Assembly (NCBI GenBank): GCA_032718475.1
Contig: JAUCBJ010004764.1
Coordinates: 1-44,752, forward strand
Length of the DNA: 44,752 nucleotides
Reading direction: 5' to 3'
DNA from: Nemertoderma westbladi
Taxonomy: Eukaryota > Xenacoelomorpha > Nemertodermatida > Nemertodermatidae
Below the pieces are notes generated by a model. The model ran no database searches. It was given only the letters and a program-made list of their open reading frames with translations, and was not told the DNA's origin. Positions 22,013 to 34,392 of the stretch are shown here, piece by piece. Position 1 is the first letter of the stretch; the number at the start of each line of letters is the position of its first letter. The translations under genes and the position numbers were made by a program.

Positions 22013-22681
22013 GTGATCGTTTGTACCCCAGAGAAGTGGGACATAATTACCCGAAAGGGTGGGGAGCGACCCTACACGCAGCTGGTACGGCTGGTAATAA
22101 TCGACGAGATTCATCTGCTGCACGACGATCGGGGCCCCGTTCTAGAAGCGTTGGTTGCCAGGACGATACGAACTGTGGAACAGAGCCAAGAGGAGGTCCG
22201 TCTGGTGGGTCTGAGCGCGACGCTGCCCAACTACGAGGACGTGGCTACGTTCCTACGAGTGGACCCCGCCAATGGGTTGTATTACTTCGATAATTCCTTT
22301 CGTCCGGTTCCGTTGGAGCAGCAATACATCGGGGTTACCGAGAAGAAACCGATGAAACGATATCAGTTGATGAACGACATCGTTTACAATAAGGTGATGG
22401 ACAACGCCGGTAGGAACCAGGTGCTCATCTTCGTTCACTCCCGGAAGGAGACAGGGAAGACAGCTCGGACCGTGAGGGACACGTGTCTGGAACGGGATTC
22501 CCTGGGGATGTTCCTCCGGGAGGGTTCCGCCTCCACCGAGATCCTCCGAACCGAAGCCGAGGAGGTCCGGAACCCGGAACTCAAGGATCTACTCCCTTAC
22601 GGGTTCGCTATCCATCACGCTGGGATGACGAGGATCGATCGGACACTCGTGGAGGATTTGTTCGCCGATAAACACATTCAG
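22013..22681 (+). CDS. SNRNP200: SNRNP200/BRR2, coding exon 2 (residues 575-797)
   Basis: Continues the N-terminal RecA domains. It carries motif Ib TPEKWD, the DEIH box at residues 605-608 ([16 protein letters not shown]), motif III SAT at 642-644 ([19 protein letters not shown]), the conserved [12 protein letters not shown] and [13 protein letters not shown]-like stretches, and [21 protein letters not shown]. The exon is 669 bases, starts after TTATGATTAG and ends at CAG|GTAGCA, phase 0 at both ends. The donor here is weaker than that of exon 1. The N-terminal cassette is the active ATPase/unwinding motor in this family, and all its motifs look intact. Confidence 0.95.
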
Positions 22682-23193
22682 GTAGCAGATGGTATTGTAT
22701 TTAACTACAATTCAATTTAGGATTAAATTAGTCATCTGCTTTGGTGTAGATAGCAAATTATTATAACTATGGAAGCTCCATAACATATAATATTTATTGA
22801 GCATTTGAGGGACACAGATTCTCCAGTCCGACCGACATATTATTAACTCACTGAGCCAATGTACTGTTACCAATTGCAAACTCACTTTAACTTTAGTTAC
22901 CGGTATTTAAAATTGATACAAAAATTTACCATTTAAACTGTTGTAAAAACAATATACCGGTACGCATATGTAAATATGTAAAAACGAAAAATAAATTTTA
23001 TCCTGCCACTTGCGATTTCTTTCCACTTTAATTAGCAGTAATTAATATTTCTGTCGGACGAGATTTAATCAAAATATCGAAGTTGGAGAGCATCATAGTC
23101 TTTCGAGTTTATAGCTTATAGTATGCCTCTTTCCTCTTTCTCTATTTTCTAATTATTTCAACTTTCCAATAGTAATTTTCATTAAATTTCTAG
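22682..23193 (+). other. SNRNP200: SNRNP200 intron 2 (512 bp)
   Basis: GTAGCA to TTTCTAG with a pyrimidine-rich run before the acceptor (about 23122-23192). It is free of tandem repeats, in contrast to intron 1. Reading through it from exon 2 meets a stop at 22718-22720. Confidence 0.9.
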
Positions 23194-26100
23194 GTTCTCG
23201 TATCTACTGCTACATTAGCATGGGGAGTCAATCTGCCAGCTCACACTGTTATTATAAAAGGAACCCAGGTTTACGTGCCAGACAAGGGTCAGTGGTGCGA
23301 GTTGGGTGCCCTGGACGTGTTACAAATGTTAGGTAGGGCCGGCCGACCCCAGTACGATCAGAAAGGCGAAGGTATCCTGATAACCAGCCACTCTGAGCTC
23401 CAGTACTATCTCTCGTTGAACAACCAACAGCTGCCCATAGAGAGCCAGTTCGTCTCCAAACTCATAGACAACCTCAACGCCGAGGTCTCATTGGGTTCGG
23501 TACAGAACGCCAAGGACGCGGTTACGTGGCTGGGGTACACCTACCTGTACATCCGGATGCTACGCAACCCAACTCTGTACGGGATCGGCCACGACGACCT
23601 AGAGACGGACCCGTTGCTGGAGCAACGGAGACTCGATCTGGTCCACACCGCCGCGACGACCCTCGATAAAACCGGGCTAGTCAAGTACGACAGACGGACC
23701 GGCGCCCTGCAGGTCACTGACCTCGGTCGAATCTCCAGCCACTACTACTGCGGACACGTGACCATGGCGACCTACAATCAGCTGCTCAAGCCCAACCTCA
23801 CGGAAATCGAGTTGTTCAGGGTCTTCTCCCTGAGTCAGGAGTTTCGCAACATAACAGTTCGAGACGAGGAGAAACTCGAGTTGGCGAAGCTCGTCGAGCG
23901 AGTTCCCATCCCTGTCAAAGAGACCGTGGAGGAACCCAGCGCAAAGACAAACATTCTCCTTCAGTCCTACATTAGTCAGCTGAAGCTGGAAGGTTTCGCT
24001 TTGGGGTCGGATATGGTTTATATAACCCAATCAGCGGGGCGGCTACTCAGGGCCATCTACGAGATAGTACTCGGCAGGGGCTGGGCCCAACTCTCGGACA
24101 AGGCGCTCGCTATGTGCAAAATGGTGCAGAACCGGATGTGGTTGTCCATGTGTCCCTTGCGACAGTTTCGGGGAGTCCAGGAGTTCCGTAAAGTCTCGGA
24201 TGACGTCATTAAACGGATCGAGAAGAAGAGTTACCCCTGGGAGCGGTTCTATGATCTGGGACCCAACGAGATCGGCGAGTTGATTAGGATGCCCAAGATC
24301 GGTAAGGTCATCCACAAGTTTGTGCACTGCTTCCCCAAACTCGAGCTTGTTACACATATCCAACCAATCACTCGGTCTATGTTGAAGGTCGAACTCACCG
24401 TCACTCCTGATTTCAAATGGGACGAAAAGATTCACGGGAGTTCTGAGGCATTCTGGATCCTCGTAGAGGATGTTGACTCCGAGATCATTCTACATCACGA
24501 GTATTTCCTCCTCAAGTCCAAGTACACGCAGGACGACCACGTCGTCAAGTTCTTTATCCCGGTGTTCGAACCGTTGCCCCCGCAGTACTTCATCCGGGTG
24601 GTTTCCGACCGCTGGATATCAGCTGAGTCCCAGCTTCCGGTCTCCTTCCGGCACCTAATCCTCCCGGAGAAGAACCCCCCTCCGACTGAACTCCTCGACC
24701 TCCAACCGCTCCCGGTAACCGCTCTCCGTCACCCCGTCTACGAGGCCTTCTACGCCTTCCCCTTCTTCAACCCCATCCAGACGCAGGTCTTCAACCAGAT
24801 CTACAACACGAACGAGAACGTGTTCGTGGGCGCGCCAACCGGCAGCGGGAAGACTGTATGCGCTGAGTTCGCGATAATGCGGCTGTTTATCGAGAATCCG
24901 GAAGGACGTTGCGTCTACGTAACCCCAAAGGATTACATGGCGGAGCAGCGGTACGAGGACTGGCAAGATAAGTTCGGTAAGCGACTCGGTAAGAAAGTTG
25001 TTCTCCTTACAGGGGAGACTGGAACCGATCTCAAACTCCTCGCCAAAGGGAACGTAATATTATCCACTCCTGAACGTTGGGACATTCTCTCGCGGCGTTG
25101 GAAGCAGCGCAAACACGTGCAGAACGTTAACCTATTTATTGTAGATGAGGCGCATTTGTTGGGGAGTCATGGCGGGCCCGTAATTGAGATAATTTGTTCT
25201 AGAATGCATTACATATCGTCGCAAATTGAGAGCGTCATCCGCATTATTTGTTTGACCTCCTCGATCCTCAACTACAAGGACATGGCGACGTGGTTGGGAT
25301 GCTCCGCTAACGGGACCTTCAACTTCCACCCCAATGTGCGTCCCGTCCCGTTGGAACTCCACATCCAGGGGTTCAATGTGAGTCACACGCCCACGCGAAT
25401 CCTATCCATGGCGAAACCCACGTACAACGCCACGTGCCAGCACTCACCCAACAAACCTGTTCTTATATTCGTTCCGTCCAGGAAGCAAACTAAACTCACC
25501 GCTATCGATATGTTAACGTTCGCCGCTGCAGACCTCCAACCGCATCGGTTCCTGCATTGCCGCGAGGAGGAGCTGGCCGAGTACCTCCCCATACTGTCCG
25601 ACAGGACTCTCCAAGAGACCCTTAGCAACGGGGTCGGCTACCTCCATGAAGGTCTGTCGGACAGGGAGCGTCGGTTGGTCGAGCAGTTGTTTACCCTGGG
25701 AGCTGTTCAGGTGCTCGTGGTCAGTCAGACACTCTGCTGGTCCATCGGGGTCTCCGCTTACATGACTGTCGTCATGGATACTCAGTTCTACGACGGTCGC
25801 GCCCACGCCTACGTGGATTACTCGGTAACCGACATGCTACAGATGGTGGGCCGCGCAAACCGACCCAAACTGGACGACGACGCCAAGTGCGTCATATTCT
25901 GCCAGAGTAGCAAGAAGGAGTACTTCAAAAAGTTCTTCTACGAACCGCTCCCAGTGGAGTCCCATCTCGATCGCTGTCTCCATGACAGCTTCAACGCTGA
26001 AGTCGTCACTAAGACCATGGAGAACAAGCAGGATGCTGTTGATTATCTAACCTGGACATATTTGTACAGGAGGATGACTCAGAATCCCAACTACTACAAC

Positions 26101-27201
26101 CTTCAGGGCGTCTCGCATCGCCACTTATCCGATCACATGTCCGAGATGGTGGAACAAACTCTCAGCGATTTGGAGAAGAGTAAGTGTCTCATTGTGGAAG
26201 ACGAGATGGAGGTATCACCTCTCAACCTCGGCATGATCGCTGCTTACTATTACATCAACTACACCACCATCGAGCTCTTCTCCATGTCGCTCAACGCAAA
26301 GACCAAAATCCGTGGTCTCATCGATATAATCTCGAACGCGGCCGAGAACGATTGCTTGCCGATCCGTTACCACGAGGAACAGTTGCTACGGCAACTGATC
26401 GCGCGGGTCCCCAACAAGCCGACCGATCCACGATTCAACGATCCCCATCTCAAGACCAACCTTCTGCTCCAGGCCCATCTCTCTCGGATGCAGCTGAGCG
26501 CTGAGCTGCAGAGCGACACTGAGGAGATCCTCGGTCGGGCGGTTCGGCTCATCCAGGCAGCCGTCGACGTTCTCAGCAGCAACGGGTGGCTCAGTCCCGC
26601 ACTCGGGGCCATGGAACTCTCCCAGATGGTGACGCAAGCCATGTGGAACAAAGACTCATACCTGAAGCAACTACCCCACTTCTCTGCGGAACACATTTCG
26701 CGCTGCACCGAGGCGGGGGTCGAGAGCATCTTCGATATAATGGAGATGGACGATTCGGATCGCGTCCAGTTGCTCCAACTCTCGGATTCAGATATGGCCG
26801 ATGTGGCGCGGTTCTGTAACCGCTACCCCAACATTGAACTATCCTTCGAGGTGGTCAATAAGGATTCTCTGTGTAGCGGCCACACGTGCGTGGTCCACGT
26901 GACCTTGGAGAGAGAGGACGAGATTACTGGTCCTGTCATAGCGCCCTTCTTCCCGCAGAAACGGGAGGAAGGTTGGTGGGTTGTTATAGGCGACCAGAAG
27001 TCAAACAGTCTCATATCCATTAAACGGTTGACTTTACAGGCTAAAGCTAAGGTTAAACTAGACTTTGTTGCCCCTCACCCTGGGCACCACGCTTTCACCC
27101 TGTACTTTATGTCGGACTGCTATATGGGCTGCGATCAGGAATATAAGTTTACATTGGATGTCCTTGAAGGAGCTGATGATAGCAGTTCCGGTGACGATTA
27201 G
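23194..27201 (+). CDS. SNRNP200: SNRNP200/BRR2, coding exon 3 (residues 798-2132)
   Basis: A single 4-kb exon. It finishes the first cassette ([20 protein letters not shown]; motif [14 protein letters not shown] at 841-848; winged helix and first Sec63-like region). It then encodes the whole C-terminal cassette: Walker [10 protein letters not shown] at 1343-1351, DEAH at 1448-1451, motif VI position QMVGRANRP from 1680, and the second Sec63 region ending [17 protein letters not shown]. In this family the second cassette is a pseudo-helicase that binds nucleotide and partners and stimulates the first. Compared with human, this copy has DEAH for DEVH and GRAN for GHAN, nearer to active helicases, but CLTSS replaces SAT in motif III. 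The total of 2132 residues agrees with human (2136). No frameshift or internal stop was found. Confidence 0.97.
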   Translation, partial: VLVSTATLAWGVNLPAHTVIIKGTQVYVPDKGQWCELGALDVLQMLGRAGRPQYDQKGEGILITSHSELQYYLSLNNQQLPIESQFVSKLIDNLNAEVSLGSVQNAKDAVTWLGYTYLYIRMLRNPTLYGIGHDDLETDPLLEQRRLDLVHTAATTLDKTGLVKYDRRTGALQVTDLGRISSHYYCGHVTMATYNQLLKPNLTEIELFRVFSLSQEFRNITVRDEEKLELAKLVERVPIPVKETVEEPSAKTNILLQSYISQLKLEGFALGSDMVYITQSAGRLLRAIYEIVLGRGWAQLSDKALAMCKMVQNRMWLSMCPLRQFRGVQEFRKVSDDVIKRIEKKSYPWERFYDLGPNEIGELIRMPKIGKVIHKFVHCFPKLELVTHIQPITRSMLKVELTVTPDFKWDEKIHGSSEAFWILVEDVDSEIILHHEYFLLKSKYTQDDHVVKFFIPVFEPLPPQYFIRVVSDRWISAESQLPVSFRHLILPEKNPPPTELLDLQPLPVTALRHPVYEAFYAFPFFNPIQTQVFNQIYNTNENVFVGAPTGSGKTVCAEFAIMRLFIENPEGRCVYVTPKDYMAEQRYEDWQDKFGKRLGKKVVLLTGETGTDLKLLAKGNVILSTPERWDILSRRWKQRKHVQNVNLFIVDEAHLLGSHGGPVIEIICSRMHYISSQIESVIRIICLTSSILNYKDMATWLGCSANGTFNFHPNVRPVPLELHIQGFNVSHTPTRILSMAKPTYNATCQHSPNKPVLIFVPSRKQTKLTAIDMLTFAAADLQPHRFLHCREEELAEYLPILSDRTLQETLSNGVGYLHEGLSDRERRLVEQLFTLGAVQVLVVSQTLCWSIGVSAYMTVVMDTQFYDGRAHAYVDYSVTDMLQMVGRANRPKLDDDAKCVIFCQSSKKEYFKKFFYEPLPVESHLDRCLHDSFNAEVVTKTMENKQDAVDYLTWTYLYRRMTQNPNYYNLQGVSHRHLSDHMSEMVEQTLSDLEKSKCLIVEDEMEVSPLNLGMIAAYYYINYTTIELFSMSLNAKTKIRGLIDIISNAAENDCLPIRYHEEQLLRQLIARVPNKPTDPRFNDPHLKTNLLLQAHLSRMQLSAELQSDTEEILGRAVRLIQAAVDVLSSNGWLSPALGAMELSQMVTQAMWNKDSYLKQLPHFSAEHISRCTEAGVESIFDIMEMDDSDRVQLLQLSDSDMADVARFCNRYPNIELSFEVVNKDSLCSGHTCVVHVTLEREDEITGPVIAPFFPQKREEGWWVVIGDQKSNSLISIKRLTLQAKAKVKLDFVAPHPGHHAFTLYFMSDCYMGCDQEYKFTLDVLEGADDSSSGDD

Positions 27202-27300
27202 TTTATGGTGTACATTGTTGATTGTGTATTTTATGTTTCAATTTATTTTAGTTTATAAAGGGGCAATTTCTATAAAATAATAAATTCACCGTTTAGTGTT
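27202..27300 (+). terminator. SNRNP200: SNRNP200 3' UTR with AATAAA at 27279-27284
   Basis: A canonical poly(A) signal lies about 78 bases after the stop codon. It would give a short 3' UTR ending well before the 36-bp minisatellite. Cleavage site inferred, not seen. Confidence 0.6.
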
Positions 27301-27871
27301 CAATAATAAGTTTGTTCTTTGAGTTAAAAAAGACCTTGCAATTAATATGATTACAAAAATGTTAAGATCCGGCAGTTGAGTCTGAGTAAAGGTGATAGAA
27401 GCCTATCATAATTCACTTTATTAATACAAAATAAAAGAATGTCTCCTTTATTTTAATGAATTGAATTAATGAATTACATACAAATGAATTATTAACATAA
27501 GATGAAACTAATTCATTATACATACGATGTACGAATAAGTATTGTTTTTTAGTAAGAGTCGGAGAGGTCCGATCCACGAAATCATAATTTATTTGACTAC
27601 GATCGATCGCATTACCATTATATTCAGTACGCCTATTATGTAAAATTTGAATTATTGCTCAACAGAGAAAGAAGCTATATCTGCCAATATCTACTTCATT
27701 CATTTTGTATGTTTTTTTAAATAATAAATCATATTGCAGACATTTCGTTTTACAAATCGCATTATTTTAATCACATTTATTTCATTATGTGTAAATAACC
27801 CAAATAGTCCAATCAGTGAGCAAGGATTGTTTTATTGTGTTATGTACATTCCAGAATGTTAAATTGAAGTT
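27301..27871. other. AT-rich spacer, no gene seen
   Basis: No feature supported. The apparent open frame into the following repeat starts from a GTG, not an ATG, and has no family resemblance. Confidence 0.4.
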
Positions 27872-30800
27872 AACTACTATCAATAGACAGGTACCAGATA
27901 CGGACTACACTATAATCAATAGACAGGTACCAGATACAGACTACACTACAAACAATAGACAGGTACCAGACACAGACTACACTACAATCAATAGACAGGT
28001 ATCAGATACGGACTACACTACAATCAATAGGCAGGTACCAGACACGGACTACACTACAAACAATAGACAGGTACCAGACACAGACTACACTACAATCAAT
28101 AGACAGGTATCAGATACGGACTACACTACAATCAATAGGCAGGTACCAGACACGGACTACACTACAAACAATAGACAGGTACCAGACACAGACTACACTA
28201 CAAACAATATACAGGTACCAGACACAGACTACACTACAAACAATAGACAGGTACCAGTGACGGACTACACTGCAAACAATAGACAGGTACCAGACACAGA
28301 CTACACTACAAACAATAGACAGGTACCAGACACAGACTACACTACAATCAATAGACAGGTATCAGATACGGACTACACTACAATCAATAGGCAGGTACCA
28401 GACACAGACTACACTACAATCAATAGACAGGGACCAAAAACAGACTACATTACAAACAATAGACAGGGACCAGACACAGACTACACTACAAACAATAGAC
28501 AGGTACCAGTGACGGACTACACTGCAAACAATAGACAGGTACCAGACACAGACTACACTACAAACAATAGACAGGTACCAGACACAGACTACACTACAAA
28601 CAACAGACAGGTACCAGAAACATACTGCATTATAAACAATAGACAGGTACCAGACACGGACTACACTACAAACAATAGACAGGGACCAGACACGGACTAC
28701 ACTACAAACAATAGACTGGTACCAGACACAGACTACACTACAAACAACAGACAGGTACCAGTCACGGACTACACTACAATCAATAGACAGGTATCAGATA
28801 CGGACTACACTACAATCAATAGACAGGTACCAGACACAGACTACACTACAATCAATAGACAGGGACCAAAAACAGACTACACTACAAACAATAGACAGGT
28901 ACCAGACACAGACTACACTACAAACAATAGACAGGTACCAGACACAGACTACACTACAATCAATAGACAGGGACCAAAAACAGACTACATTACAAACAAT
29001 AGACAAGGACCAGACACAGACTATACTACAAACAATAGACAGGTACCAGTGACGGACTACACTGCAAACAATAGACAGGTACCAGACACAGACTACACTA
29101 CAAACAATAGACAGGTACCAGACACAGACTACACTACAAACAACAGACAGGTACCAGAAACAGACTGCATTATAAACAATAGACAGGTACCAGACACGGA
29201 CTACACTACAAACAATAGACAGGGACCAGACACGGACTACACTGCAAACAATAGACTGGTACCAGACACAGACTACTCTACAAACAATAGACAGGTACCA
29301 GTCACGGACTACACTACAAACAATAGACAGGTACCAGAAACAGACTACACTACAATCAATAGACAGGTACCAGTCACGGACTACACTACAAACAATAGAC
29401 AGGTACCAGACACAGACTACACTACAAACAATAGACAGGTACCAGACACGGACTACACTACAAACAATAGACAGGTACCAGACACGGACTACACTACAAA
29501 CAATAGACAGGTACCAGACACGGACTACACTCAAACAATAGACATGTACCAGACACGGACTACACTACTAACAATAGACAGGTATCAGATACGGACTACA
29601 CTACAATCAATAGACAGGTACCAGACACAGACTACACTACAATCAATAGACAGGGACCAAAAACAGACTACACTACAAACAATAGACAGGTACCAGACAC
29701 AGACTACACTACAAACAATAGACAGGTACCAGACACAGACTACACTACAATCAATAGACAGGGACCAAAAACAGACTACATTACAAACAATAGACAAGGA
29801 CCAGACACAGACTATACTACAAACAATAGACAGGTACCAGTGACGGACTACACTGCAAACAATAGACAGGTACCAGACACAGACTACACTACAAACAATA
29901 GACAGGTACCAGACACAGACTACACTACAAACAACAGACAGGTACCAGAAACAGACTGCATTATAAACAATAGACAGGTACCAGACACGGACTACACTAC
30001 AAACAATAGACAGGGACCAGACACGGACTACACTGCAAACAATAGACTGGTACCAGACACAGACTACTCTACAAACAATAGACAGGTACCAGTCACGGAC
30101 TACACTACAAACAATAGACAGGTACCAGAAACAGACTACACTACAATCAATAGACAGGTACCAGTCACGGACTACACTACAAACAATAGACAGGTACCAG
30201 ACACAGACTACACTACAAACAATAGACAGGTACCAGACACGGACTACACTACAAACAATAGACAGGTACCAGACACGGACTACACTACAAACAATAGACA
30301 GGTACCAGACACGGACTACACTCAAACAATAGACATGTACCAGACACGGACTACACTACTAACAATAGACAGGTATCAGATACGGACTACACTACAAACA
30401 ATAGACAGGTACCAGTCACGGACTACACTCAAACAATAGACAGGTACCAGTCACGGACTACACTACAAACAATAGACAGGTACCAGACACAGACTACACT
30501 ACAAACAATAGACAGGGACCAGACACAGACTACACTACAAACAATAGACAGGTACCAGTCACGGACTACACTCAAACAATAGACAGGTACCAGTCACGGA
30601 CTACACTACAAACAATAGACAGGTACCAGAAACAGACTACACTACAATCAATAGATAGGTACCAGACACAGACTACACTACTAACAATAGACAGGGACCA
30701 GACACGGACTACACTACTAACAATAGACAGGGACCAGACACGGACTACACTACAAACAATAGACTGGTACCAGACACAGACTACACTACAAACAATAGAC

Positions 30801-31637
30801 AGGTACCAGTCACGGACTACACTACAAACAATAGACAGGTACCAGGCACGGACTACACTACAAACAATAGACAGGTACCAGTCACGGACTACACTACAAT
30901 CAATAGACAGGTACCTGACACAGACTACACTACAAACAATAGACAGGTACCCGTCACGGACTACACTCAAACAATATACAGGTACCAGACACGGACTACA
31001 CTACAAACAATAGACAGGTACCAGAAACAGACTACACTACTAACAATAGATAGGTACCAGACATGGACTACATTACAAACAATAGACAGGTACCAGACAC
31101 AGACTACACTACAAACAATAGACAGGTACCAGTCACCGACTACACTACAAACAATAGACAGGTACCAGACACAGACTACACTACAAACAATAGACAGGTA
31201 CCAGACAGGACTACACTACATTCAATAGACAGGTACCAGGTACAGACTACACTACAATCAATAGACAGGTACCAGACACAGACTACACTACAATCAATAG
31301 ACAGGTATCAGATACGGACTACACTCAAACAATAGACAGGTACCAGAAACAGACTACACTACTAACAATAGATAGGTACCAGACATGGACTACATTACAA
31401 ACAATAGACAGGTACCAGACACAGACTACACTACAAACAATAGACAGGTACCAGACACAGACTACACTACAAACAATAGACAGGTACCAGACACGGACTA
31501 CACTACATTCAATAGACAGGTACCAGGTACAGACTACACTACAATCAATAGACAGGTACCAGACACAGACTACACTACAATCAATAGACAGGTATCAGAT
31601 ACGGACTACACTCAAACAATAGACAGGTACCAGACAC
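27872..31637. repeat. 36-bp minisatellite, about 104 copies
   Basis: The unit is ACAAACAATAGACAGG, TACCAGACACAGACTACACT, with common alternatives AATCAAT for AAACAAT, GGGACC for GGTACC, and GTCACGG or GTGACGG for ACACAGA. Because 36 is divisible by 3 and the unit has no stop in several frames, long open frames arise on both strands (one frame reads NNRQVPDTDYTT). These are broken by one-base deletions such as CACTCAAACA at about 29530, 30320, 30427, 30572 and 30966. I regard it as non-coding. It starts about 590 bases past the SNRNP200 poly(A) signal and ends in an AT-rich run (31638-31700). Confidence 0.95.
28794..30375. repeat. 791-bp tandem duplication inside the 36-bp array
   Basis: 28794-29584 and 29585-30375 appear identical or nearly so by eye, including rare variants such as ACAAGGACCAGACACAGACTAT and the CACTCAAACAATAGACATG deletion. 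The length is 22 units minus one base. This marks a very recent duplication or an assembly duplication. Confidence 0.85.
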
Positions 31638-31943
31638 TATATTATTTATTATATTACACTATATTATATTATATATTATATTATTTATCATATATTTTTT
31701 TCAGTATTTAACTAAGCGAGTTTTTTCCAACTTCCAATTTTATTAGGTCCTATAGTTTTCTCTTAAATAACGATTTTATTAACCTTTTTTTATATAATAT
31801 TTTTGACTTAGAGTGTTCAGTGAAACAACTTGGTCAACAAACGTGCAGGCACATTGATGGTGCGAAACCTATTATGATATTATGTTATAGTATATTATGA
31901 TTATGCTCTCCATAGCCAAGAAAATATGATACGATCCTATTGG

Positions 31944-32030
31944 GGCTCGAACCCGGTCTAGGTTTCAAACTTCCGGTTATCATCAACCGGGTGTGTGTGT
32001 CCTAAAACAAGTGAGCTACCAGGACGGATA
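31944..32030 (-). repeat. tRNA-like sequence with long variable arm, left copy
   Basis: The minus strand shows A-box TGGTAGCTCACTTG, an anticodon-like hairpin CCGGTT/AACCGG, a hairpin-forming AGTTTGAAAC stretch where a class II variable arm would be, and B-box GGGTTCGAGCCCC. The acceptor stem is not convincingly paired. It resembles a Leu/Ser-type tRNA-derived repeat, not a working gene. Confidence 0.45.
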
Positions 32031-32107
32031 AAGATGAAGATTGTACTTTACTTTGAGTTACTGTAAAATGCCAAAATATGATATCCCACTCCATAGCGAA
32101 TAAATCT

Positions 32108-32205
32108 TCATCCGTCCTTGTAGCTCAGTTGTTTGAGGACACACACACCCGGCTGATGATACCCGGAAGTTTGAAACCTAGGAACCGGGTTAGAGCCCCA
32201 ATAGT
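32108..32205 (+). repeat. tRNA-like sequence with long variable arm, right copy
   Basis: Partner of the left copy in opposite orientation: TTGTAGCTCAGTTGTTTGAG as A-box region, CACACACACCCGGC, AAGTTTGAAACCTAGG, and a decayed B-box GGGTTAGAGCCCC in which C of TTCG has been lost to A. The broken B-box argues against pol III transcription of this copy. Confidence 0.45.
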
Positions 32206-32559
32206 GGCGGTTGATATTCGCTATGAAGAGCATTATCATATTGTTATATTACATTATACTTAATTCACCGTCACTCACCCAACAACAATATTGAAACCTA
32301 TGATGACACCAAAACATGGGTAACATACGTGTCATGGCACGTAAAGGGTTAATGCGTAGGTTAGTTTTAAGTACAAGTTTTAATTAGGTAAAAATTTTGA
32401 GTGTTCTTTATTTTATTTATCTAATACAGTAAGACCCCTTAGCAGAGTAAACTGCTCTTTGGGCCGGTTTCCCAGGTTACGGATTGGGATAATATTTCAC
32501 ACATATCGGACTTATTAAAATTAAACCGCAGAAAAAACTCAATTTTTACTCTTAAACTC

Positions 32560-32835
32560 CTCAAAAACTGACACATGACACTAATTCCCTACATCTAACA
32601 TTAAACTCCAAACTCATTCTGCAATAATCATACATAAAATATCCAGGTGTAATAATTGACAGAGAAATTGCACGTAAAATGCAAATAAATAACACAGTCA
32701 AAAAATCAGCTCTGCAACATCAATTATAAGACAAAACAGAGGACAATTAACACCAAAGACAAAATTACAAATCTATAGTATAAATCACTACAGTAGTAGA
32801 TAAAAACCTTAGGTAAATATAACAAACAAATATAT
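32560..32835 (+). pseudogene. Decayed LINE reverse-transcriptase fragment
   Basis: From 32631 one frame reads SYIKYPGVIIDREIARK, then MQINNTVKKS. A second frame gives IRQNRGQLTPKTKLQIYSI. This recalls the KYLGV-x-LDR ... HI-x-TV-x-K ... KL-x-LYKS region downstream of the catalytic motifs in Jockey/CR1-like retrotransposons. Stops and frame changes show it is a dead, short remnant. Recognition is by motif pattern only. Confidence 0.4.
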
Positions 32836-33131
32836 AACATAACTAAATGATCAAAATACTAAAGTCGAAAAACAAATATGGCCTAAACTCATTTTTGGTT
32901 GGATGTTCAAAACGATAGAATAAACTATAAAATATACGTAGGAATGTTCTTGTAAAGAGATTCTTTATCAATATTAGAATCATCTGTTATTTACCGACCA
33001 AGCGCACCGAGGGAGGTAAATAAGTCAGATCGAGGGGCGAAAAGGTAAATAACGTGTTTTATTTATCGTGCAATATGTAATTTTATAGTTAAAATCATCC
33101 CAATTATTATAAATATAAATAATATAATAAA

Positions 33132-34392
33132 TTATATTTAATAACTAATTAACCATTGCACCAGTCGCACGCAGTTTTATATTTAATAACTAATTAACCA
33201 TTGCACCAGTCGCACGCAGTTTTATATTTAATAACTAATTAACCATTGCACCAGTCGCACGCAGTTTTATATTTAATAACTAATTAACCATTGCCCCAGT
33301 CGCACGCAGTTTTATATTTAATAACTAATTAACCATTGCACCAGTCGCACGCAGTTTTATATTTAATAACTAATAAACCATTGCACCAGTCGCACGCAGT
33401 TTTATATTTAATAACTAATTAACCATTGCACCAGTTGCACGCAGTTTTATATTTAATAACTAATTAACCATTGCACCAGTCGCACGCAGTTTTATATTTA
33501 GTAACTAATTAACCATTGCACCAGTCGCACGCAGTTTTATATTTAATAACTAATTAACCATTGCACCAGTCGCACGCAGTTTTATATTTAATAACTAATT
33601 AACCATTGCACCAGTCGCACGCAGTTTTATATTTAATAACTAATTAACCATTGCACCAGTCGCACGCAGTTTTATATTTAATAACTAATTAACCATTGCA
33701 CCAGTCGCACGCAGTTTTATATTTAATAACTAATTAACCATTGCACCAGTCGCACGCAGTTTTATATTTAATAACTAATTAACCATTGCCCCAGTCGCAC
33801 GCAGTTTTATATTTAATAACTAATTAACCATTGCACCAGTCGCACGCAGTTTTATATTTAATAACTAATTAACCATTGCACCAGTCGCACGCAGTTTTAT
33901 ATTTAATAACTAATTAACCATTGCACCAGTCGCACGCAGTTTTATATTTAATAACTAATAAACCATTGCACCAGTCGCACGCAGTTTTATATTTAATAAC
34001 TAATTAACCATTGCACCAGTCGCACGCAGTTTTATATTTAATAACTAATTAACCATTGCACCAGTTGCACGCAGTTTTATATTTAATAACTAATTAACCA
34101 TTGCACCAGTCGCACGCAGTTTTATATTTAGTAACTAATTAACCATTGCACCAGTCGCACGCAGTTTTATATTTAATAACTAATTAACCATTGCACCAGT
34201 CGCACGCAGTTTTATATTTAATAACTAATTAACCATTGCACCAGTCGCACGCAGTTTTATATTTAATAACTAATAAACCATTGCACCAGTCGCACGCAGT
34301 TTTATATTTAATAACTAATTAACCATTGCACCAGTTGCACGCAGTTTTATATTTAATAACTAATTAACCATTGCACCAGTCGCACGCAGTTT
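33132..34392. repeat. 45-bp minisatellite, about 28 copies
   Basis: The unit is GCAGTTTTATATTTAATAAC, TAATTAACCATTGCACC, AGTCGCAC with few substitutions. The variants GCCCCAG (33294, 33789), AGTAACTAA (33500, 34130), CAGTTGCAC (33435, 34065, 34335) and TAATAAACC (33374, 33959, 34274) recur at multiples of 45. This shows block duplications of 11 to 20 units. No coding capacity. Confidence 0.95.

Larger units (their letters stand above)
31883..32260. repeat. Inverted pair of tRNA-like elements
   Basis: The left arm (about 31883-32041) and the right arm (about 32100-32260) are reverse complements over some 160 bases with scattered differences, separated by about 58 bases. Each contains one tRNA-like sequence. 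The right copy is itself framed by the short inverted repeat CATAGCGAATA (32091) and TATTCGCTATG (32216). Confidence 0.7.

Noticed and set aside
28794-30325. Two identical 246-codon minus-strand frames as duplicated genes (VVRVWYLSIVCS repeats)
   Set aside because: Pure antisense translation of the 36-bp minisatellite; the duplication is real but the frames are not genes.
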